DNA from: Oscillibacter sp. ER4
GTDB lineage: Bacteria; Bacillota; Clostridia; Oscillospirales; Oscillospiraceae
Assembly (NCBI RefSeq): GCF_000765235.1
Contig: NZ_JPJG01000033.1
Coordinates: forward strand, 1 to 64,000
Direction: 5' to 3'
Length of the DNA stretch: 64,000 nucleotides
Shown here: piece after piece, positions 60,248 to 64,000 of the stretch
How positions within the stretch are numbered: position 1 is the stretch's first letter
How the letters are laid out: the number at the start of each line of letters is the position of its first letter
Made by a program: the position numbers and the translations under genes
Notes under the pieces: model-generated
Told to the model about the DNA's origin: nothing
Database searches by the model: none
The model's input: only the letters and a program-made list of their open reading frames with translations

Positions 60248-61657
60248 TTACACCTGCTTCTTATAGCTGGCTTCAATGTCGATGAAGCGTACATACACGG
60301 CGCAGATTTCACCTTTCGCGTCATAGCCGAAGTAGACCGGATAGTAGCCGTCCCCCCAGCCAGAGGCAAAGATGGGCAGATTGCAGTCCGTGTCCGGTAC
60401 CGTCCAGTTGAGCCAGTCGCCGTAGTCCCCCTGATATTTGGGGCGGGCTTTGGCGTTTTCCTCCAGAAGGTCGCAGAACAGGTCATTGTAGGGGTCGATG
60501 TCCGGGGCCTCCTCCAACCGCTTGGCCCAGTATGCCTTAAAGGCCGCCTGGGTCTGGATGTCTGCAATACACCCCATCCCGGCATCCACGCCGAAACCGA
60601 AGTAGTCGTCATCTCCCAGTGCCGCGTCCAGATTCTCGTTGCCCACCATGCCCAGCTCATAGCGGACAGGCTTCTCCCGACTGACCTCCACCTTGACACA
60701 GGCGTAGCGGTCGCCGTATTTCTCACTGGGCACCACACAGATCTTTACGGGATAAGTCCCGGCGGGGATCGTCTGTATAAAGGGCGGTGTGTCCTCCAGC
60801 TCCACCAGCGGATCGCAGGCGAAAATCGTCCCGGTGGGGAAATGGACGGTGCCAATGTCCAGCACATCCACGCCCATATTCCCAATCACTTTCTCAGTGA
60901 AATGAGCGTCCAGGTCCGTTTTGCAGGCCAGTTTGTCCTTAACGGATTCATATTTGTTCAGCCATTCTGTTGTCGGCATACTCGTTTCCTCCTGTTGATT
61001 TGGTTTCTTGATGTACTCGCTCTTTGAGCCATCCCAATACCCGATCTTATCTAAGCCCGCCTTGATTTCTTCCCATTTGCTGCGTTTCGGGTTCAACGCA
61101 GTAACCAGTTCTTTTGTCACCGGAACCACATCAGCAAGCTGGCGCACAGTCTCCAAAGGCAGGTCTGCTGGGTAAAACCACTTCCCGTAATCCACATAGC
61201 TCTGTGGATTACCATCAATCGTGGAGAGCAGATCCTTGGATGCGTCCTCGCCGTCCATGGGATTGCAGTGCCAGGTGGAGCCATCTTCCGTCCAGACGCA
61301 GAAGGTACTTTTCATCTTTTTGACTTCACGGCTGCCCATGAGCTTTTGCAACGCAGGGGGCATCCCATCCGTCAGGTCTTCGATTCGGGGAAGTTTTTCC
61401 TCCCAGTCGTAGAGTTCGGAATCCACACCGTTGATTACACAGCCTTCCGGCGCAAACATGACGATCATGCTCTGGTCACTGCCATCAGTGGCAAAGAATG
61501 CCTCTTTGCCTTTTCGCCATGCGGGGTTGTATGTATAGTGGCGGATGAAGCTCCATTCCTCCTCCACCATGATGATGTCCAGAGCCGCCAGCCCTTTGCA
61601 GAAGTTTTTCAGGCGCTCCGCGTTGGGCAGGCCAGATAAATCTTTTGTGGAAATCAT
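60248..61657 (-). CDS. Two-module protein ending in a DUF4241 immunity domain
   Basis: 469 residues from MISTKDLSGLPNAERLKNFC behind GGAGG. The first 200 residues resemble no named family. From the internal MPTTEWLNKYESVKDKL a second module of 243 residues begins; its C-terminal part (KICVVPSEKYGDRYACVKVE, VSREKPVRYELGM, FGVDAGMGCIADI) is a DUF4241 domain. CAGGAGGAAACGAGT precedes the internal ATG at 60979, so, as in 52875-54506, a full gene start stays at the join of the two modules. This suggests a fusion by loss of the first stop, or two products from one frame. Confidence 0.75.
   Translation of the reverse strand: MISTKDLSGLPNAERLKNFCKGLAALDIIMVEEEWSFIRHYTYNPAWRKGKEAFFATDGSDQSMIVMFAPEGCVINGVDSELYDWEEKLPRIEDLTDGMPPALQKLMGSREVKKMKSTFCVWTEDGSTWHCNPMDGEDASKDLLSTIDGNPQSYVDYGKWFYPADLPLETVRQLADVVPVTKELVTALNPKRSKWEEIKAGLDKIGYWDGSKSEYIKKPNQQEETSMPTTEWLNKYESVKDKLACKTDLDAHFTEKVIGNMGVDVLDIGTVHFPTGTIFACDPLVELEDTPPFIQTIPAGTYPVKICVVPSEKYGDRYACVKVEVSREKPVRYELGMVGNENLDAALGDDDYFGFGVDAGMGCIADIQTQAAFKAYWAKRLEEAPDIDPYNDLFCDLLEENAKARPKYQGDYGDWLNWTVPDTDCNLPIFASGWGDGYYPVYFGYDAKGEICAVYVRFIDIEASYKKQV
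60979..60993 (-). promoter_or_regulatory. Internal ribosome site inside the DUF4241 gene
   Basis: AGGAGGA (60993-60987) lies seven bases before the in-frame ATG at 60979, at the boundary of the two modules. Confidence 0.75.
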
Positions 61658-61679
61658 GTGGTTATCCTCCTGTCTTTCG

Positions 61680-62229
61680 TCACCACAGTCGGTCAATCTG
61701 GGTATATATCTTATTAGGCTCTCTGTCCGTAAAACTGGTCAATGAGTCAGTGGGTTCTGTAAGCGGCATCACATTCAAAATATCCAGTACATAATACCAG
61801 ATTCCTGTATCCCAGTCCCGGAACCGCCCATTGCAGACAGCTCTCCCATACTCGCCGGGAGCCAAATCCAATGCCAGCTCATTGAGAGGCTGTTTCTGCC
61901 CGGTCTTATCGTAGGTATATCGCTCCGGCATCGCACCGATGTGCCAATCATTACGGTATATTGCTCTCCTGTCCCTTTGGGAGAGGAAAGACCATTGGAG
62001 GACAACGCAGGGCAGCATGGTTCGTGGTTTTATTCCAATCCTCCATGGCCGCAGATAAAATGGCGTCAATGTGTGTCAATACCTTCTCAATGGAGCCCGC
62101 TGAGATGTTGTAAAAAGCGGGGTTTTTATGATACTGCTCTGTGATGAAGTTTTTATAGGTTTGCACTGGCATAAAGCAAAATTCCCAATCAAGGGGATAC
62201 AACCCAAGCCAGTACTCATGCAGTTTCAT
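61680..62229 (-). pseudogene. Frameshifted immunity-array gene
   Basis: The frame from 62229 gives MKLHEYWLGLYPLDWEFCFM...KGQESNIP and stops. A second frame ending at 61680 continues the logic (YRNDWHIGAMPERYTYDKTG, YVLDILNVMPLTEPTD). The junction lies at 61955-61963 in ATAT/TATA sequence, so loss of two bases in a TA repeat would explain it. Either a recent pseudogene, a phase-variable gene, or a sequencing error. Confidence 0.75.
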
Positions 62230-62241
62230 CTCTGCGCCTCC

Positions 62242-63081
62242 TTACCCCTCGATGCAGGCAGCTTTGAGGCCCTTTTTCAGGGAGCCGTAGACCGTCACCG
62301 CATGGTCGGTGAATAGTTCGTCGCAGTCAAACCAGGCGGTGAAGCTGCCGCCGGAGGTGACGGACAGGCTGGTCATGCTGATTCGCCGGGCAAGTTCTTC
62401 CTCTGTGATGGGGTCTGTTTCCGGATCGCGGGGATTTTCCTCATCCTGAGAGAGCCAGTTGTTGGCCAGCCCGGTCAGGTTCTTGGCCGCAAGCTCCCGC
62501 ATGGCTTTGTCCCAGGTTTCACAGTCGGCCAGCAGTTTCTTGGCAGCACTGCGGGCGCGGGTCCAGGAGGGCTTGCTCTCCGCATTGACCTCCAGGGAAA
62601 GAAGCACAGCCTTTCCGCGCCACTGGATCTCACCCTCAAAGGCATCATGGTCCTTGTCCAGTGTCAGTTCTCCCAGCACCTGGTCCTGGATCACCACCGG
62701 CTTGTGGTACTCGTCCAGAATGGCTTGAAGCTCCGGGCAGTCCTCATGGGCCTGGACCACCTGGGAGATACACCAGGGCCGTACCATCAGATTTTGCGCC
62801 CATTCCTCTTTCATCCGGCGGATCTTCAGGCGGCAGATCTGCTCGCTTTGAAAGCGTCCCCAGCCCTTGTCACTGTTGCGTTCCTCGTCGGTGACTGGCC
62901 ACTCCAGCCGCTCCTCTTTGGTGCTGACCTTGCCGGTGTCACAGAACACCATGCCCAGTGTCACGACGGTCATTTGCCAAAAGTTGCCTCTGTTGTTGTA
63001 TCCGCCCCCGATGAAGCGATTGATCAGAGCGACCACTTCCTGCTCCTCGGGCTCGTACATCTCATAGAATTCTTCACACAT
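62242..63081 (-). CDS. DUF7021-like/DUF2262 immunity-type protein
   Basis: 279 residues with AAAGGAGG before ATG. DHDAFEGEIQWRGKAVLLSL, WTRARSAAKKLLADCETWDK and LSVTSGGSFTAWFDCDELFT are DUF2262; the first half (GKVSTKEERLEWPVTDEERN) resembles DUF7021. A distant relative of the short gene at 40196-40684. Confidence 0.75.
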   Translation of the reverse strand: MCEEFYEMYEPEEQEVVALINRFIGGGYNNRGNFWQMTVVTLGMVFCDTGKVSTKEERLEWPVTDEERNSDKGWGRFQSEQICRLKIRRMKEEWAQNLMVRPWCISQVVQAHEDCPELQAILDEYHKPVVIQDQVLGELTLDKDHDAFEGEIQWRGKAVLLSLEVNAESKPSWTRARSAAKKLLADCETWDKAMRELAAKNLTGLANNWLSQDEENPRDPETDPITEEELARRISMTSLSVTSGGSFTAWFDCDELFTDHAVTVYGSLKKGLKAACIEG

Positions 63082-63095
63082 CGGTGTATCCTCCT

Positions 63096-63689
63096 TTACA
63101 GCAGTTTCAGCACCGCGGCGGCAGGCCCAGAAAACTCCGCCGGGGCCTGCTCCAATACATCCCGGTAGGCCAGCACCGCCTGCCAGGAGTAGTAATAGAA
63201 GCTGTAAAACAGGTCATCTGGGAAGACCTCGTCCTCCTCGTAGCGCATCTCATCTTCTTCCTCGTCGTATTCCTCCGACCACAGGTATTCTTCCTTTAAC
63301 AAATCGGAGAAGCAGGGGAGGGGAGAGGCGTGTTCCATCTTATCTCCATCGTGGAAGCACTGGAGGATGCAGTCAAAGAAGTCCAGCAGTTCCCCGGCCA
63401 GGAAATGGGCTACGGGGTTCTGCCCGCTGTCTGCGAGGGCCTTCTCCAGAATCCGGTTCAGGAACACCATGCCGAAGGGGGTAGCGTGCCACAGGGTACT
63501 CTGGTGCTCCATGTTGGTGGTGAGCTCATAGAGGGACTCTTTGACGGACGCCAAGTCACACATCTGCTCCAGCACCGCCAGGTGAGCGGGAAACTCTGTC
63601 CCTCGGCCATAGGAGGTGGTGAGCCGGTGCCACGGAACATCCGTGACATTGAGTTGAGTAATATAGGTTCTGTTTTCTTCTGTCATCAT
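63096..63689 (-). CDS. Hypothetical acidic immunity-array protein
   Basis: 197 residues. YITQLNVTDVPWHRLTTSYG is a start seen in other array proteins; a strongly acidic run (EEYDEEEDEMRYEEDEVF) follows, then an aromatic one (FYSFYYYSWQAV). Such charge suggests binding to a basic toxin surface. No family recognised. AAGGAGGG precedes ATG. Confidence 0.62.
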   Translation of the reverse strand: MMTEENRTYITQLNVTDVPWHRLTTSYGRGTEFPAHLAVLEQMCDLASVKESLYELTTNMEHQSTLWHATPFGMVFLNRILEKALADSGQNPVAHFLAGELLDFFDCILQCFHDGDKMEHASPLPCFSDLLKEEYLWSEEYDEEEDEMRYEEDEVFPDDLFYSFYYYSWQAVLAYRDVLEQAPAEFSGPAAAVLKLL

Positions 63690-63702
63690 GTTATTGCCCT
63701 CC

Positions 63703-64000
63703 TTATCCCGCCGTCTGATTGCGGTATTCCTTCTCCAGTTGGGTGTACCACCGTTTCAGCATGGTTTCCAGACTGGTTTTCCCACTGCGGTCTGTAAAAA
63801 CAAGGAACTTCTGCATCAGTCTGGGGAATAGATATTTGCCTGCTTCTGTCAGGTCCTGATTGAGATAGACCATTCGCAGGATACGGCCATGTCGGTCCAG
63901 AGGGTTCTTTTTCAGCAGCTCCTTTTCAAAGCAGAAGCGCAGGAATACCACATTCTCGTCGTAGAAGTCCTCCACCACTGCTGCGCCAATGCTGGTGTAG
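63703..64000 (-). CDS. Partial protein at the window edge
   Basis: The open frame continues past 63978 to the right edge (residues TSIGAAVVEDFYDENVVF), so the gene is cut by the window. The visible part (LKKNPLDRHGRILRMVYLNQ, YLFPRLMQKFLVFTD) is helical and basic, ending in EYRNQTAG. It is the next member of the immunity array. Confidence 0.6.
   Translation of the reverse strand, partial: YTSIGAAVVEDFYDENVVFLRFCFEKELLKKNPLDRHGRILRMVYLNQDLTEAGKYLFPRLMQKFLVFTDRSGKTSLETMLKRWYTQLEKEYRNQTAG

Noticed and set aside
1-64000. CRISPR array or cas genes
   Set aside because: No regularly spaced repeats of 25-40 bases with unique spacers and no Cas motifs were seen; the 22-base period repeat at the left edge is too short and has only three copies.
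35809-64000. A polymorphic toxin or RHS gene inside the array
   Set aside because: I looked for long repeats, secretion starts and toxin tips and found none; every long frame reads as immunity-like or unassigned.

Overview
The window reads as a moderately GC-rich Firmicutes genome, most likely a gut Clostridia (Oscillospiraceae/Lachnospiraceae-like). The basis is gene content: an ICE accessory block (DUF3849, DUF4314, ArdA-like and LPD28-like proteins), SpaA/CnaB adhesin plus sortase, tandem large serine recombinases, an ImmA/XRE pair, and strong AGGAGG ribosome sites. The assignment is inference. Every gene I accept lies on the minus strand, so the text below runs from left to right while transcription runs from right to left. 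Starts were moved to the nearest good ribosome site where the longest open frame began too early.

Region 1 (1-3.45 kb) is a scar zone: a short repeat cluster, two long hairpins, an IS110-type transposase relic, a zinc-ribbon membrane protein, a ThiF/E1-like adenylyltransferase, and the last ~40 codons of a YukD-like ubiquitin fold protein. That ubiquitin tail is now fused in frame to a large thioester/CnaB surface adhesin. Region 2 (3.45-20.4 kb) is the cargo side of an integrative conjugative element: adhesin, CAP protein, sortase and membrane partner, then overlapping genes for ArdA-like antirestriction proteins, a Dam-type methylase and other ICE-specific families. I see no relaxase, coupling protein or VirB4, so the transfer module is not in the window.

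Region 3 (20.8-35.8 kb) carries an AAA+ ATPase under a palindromic operator-promoter, YolD plus a Y-family polymerase, a phosphoesterase, three tandem serine recombinase genes (the middle one without a catalytic domain), a PemK/MazF toxin, a small sigma-like factor, an ImmA/XRE pair with two copies of a shared operator, and a WYL regulator.

Region 4 (35.8 kb to the right edge) is the most striking part: about 28 kb of tightly packed same-strand genes whose recognisable domains are nearly all immunity or antitoxin families of polymorphic toxin systems (DUF4261 twice, barstar, SUKH twice, DUF4274, Imm32-like, CbrC, DUF2185, SUFU, DUF6547, Imm51/DUF6881-like, NTF2-like, DUF4241, DUF2262 twice), with KptA and NADAR proteins that act on ADP-ribose chemistry. 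No toxin is visible. I read it as a polyimmunity locus. It contains a 2060-residue protein that strings several immunity domains together, and two further open frames in which a full ribosome site and start codon still sit at the join between two domains, as if neighbouring immunity genes were fusing. The locus runs off the right edge of the window.
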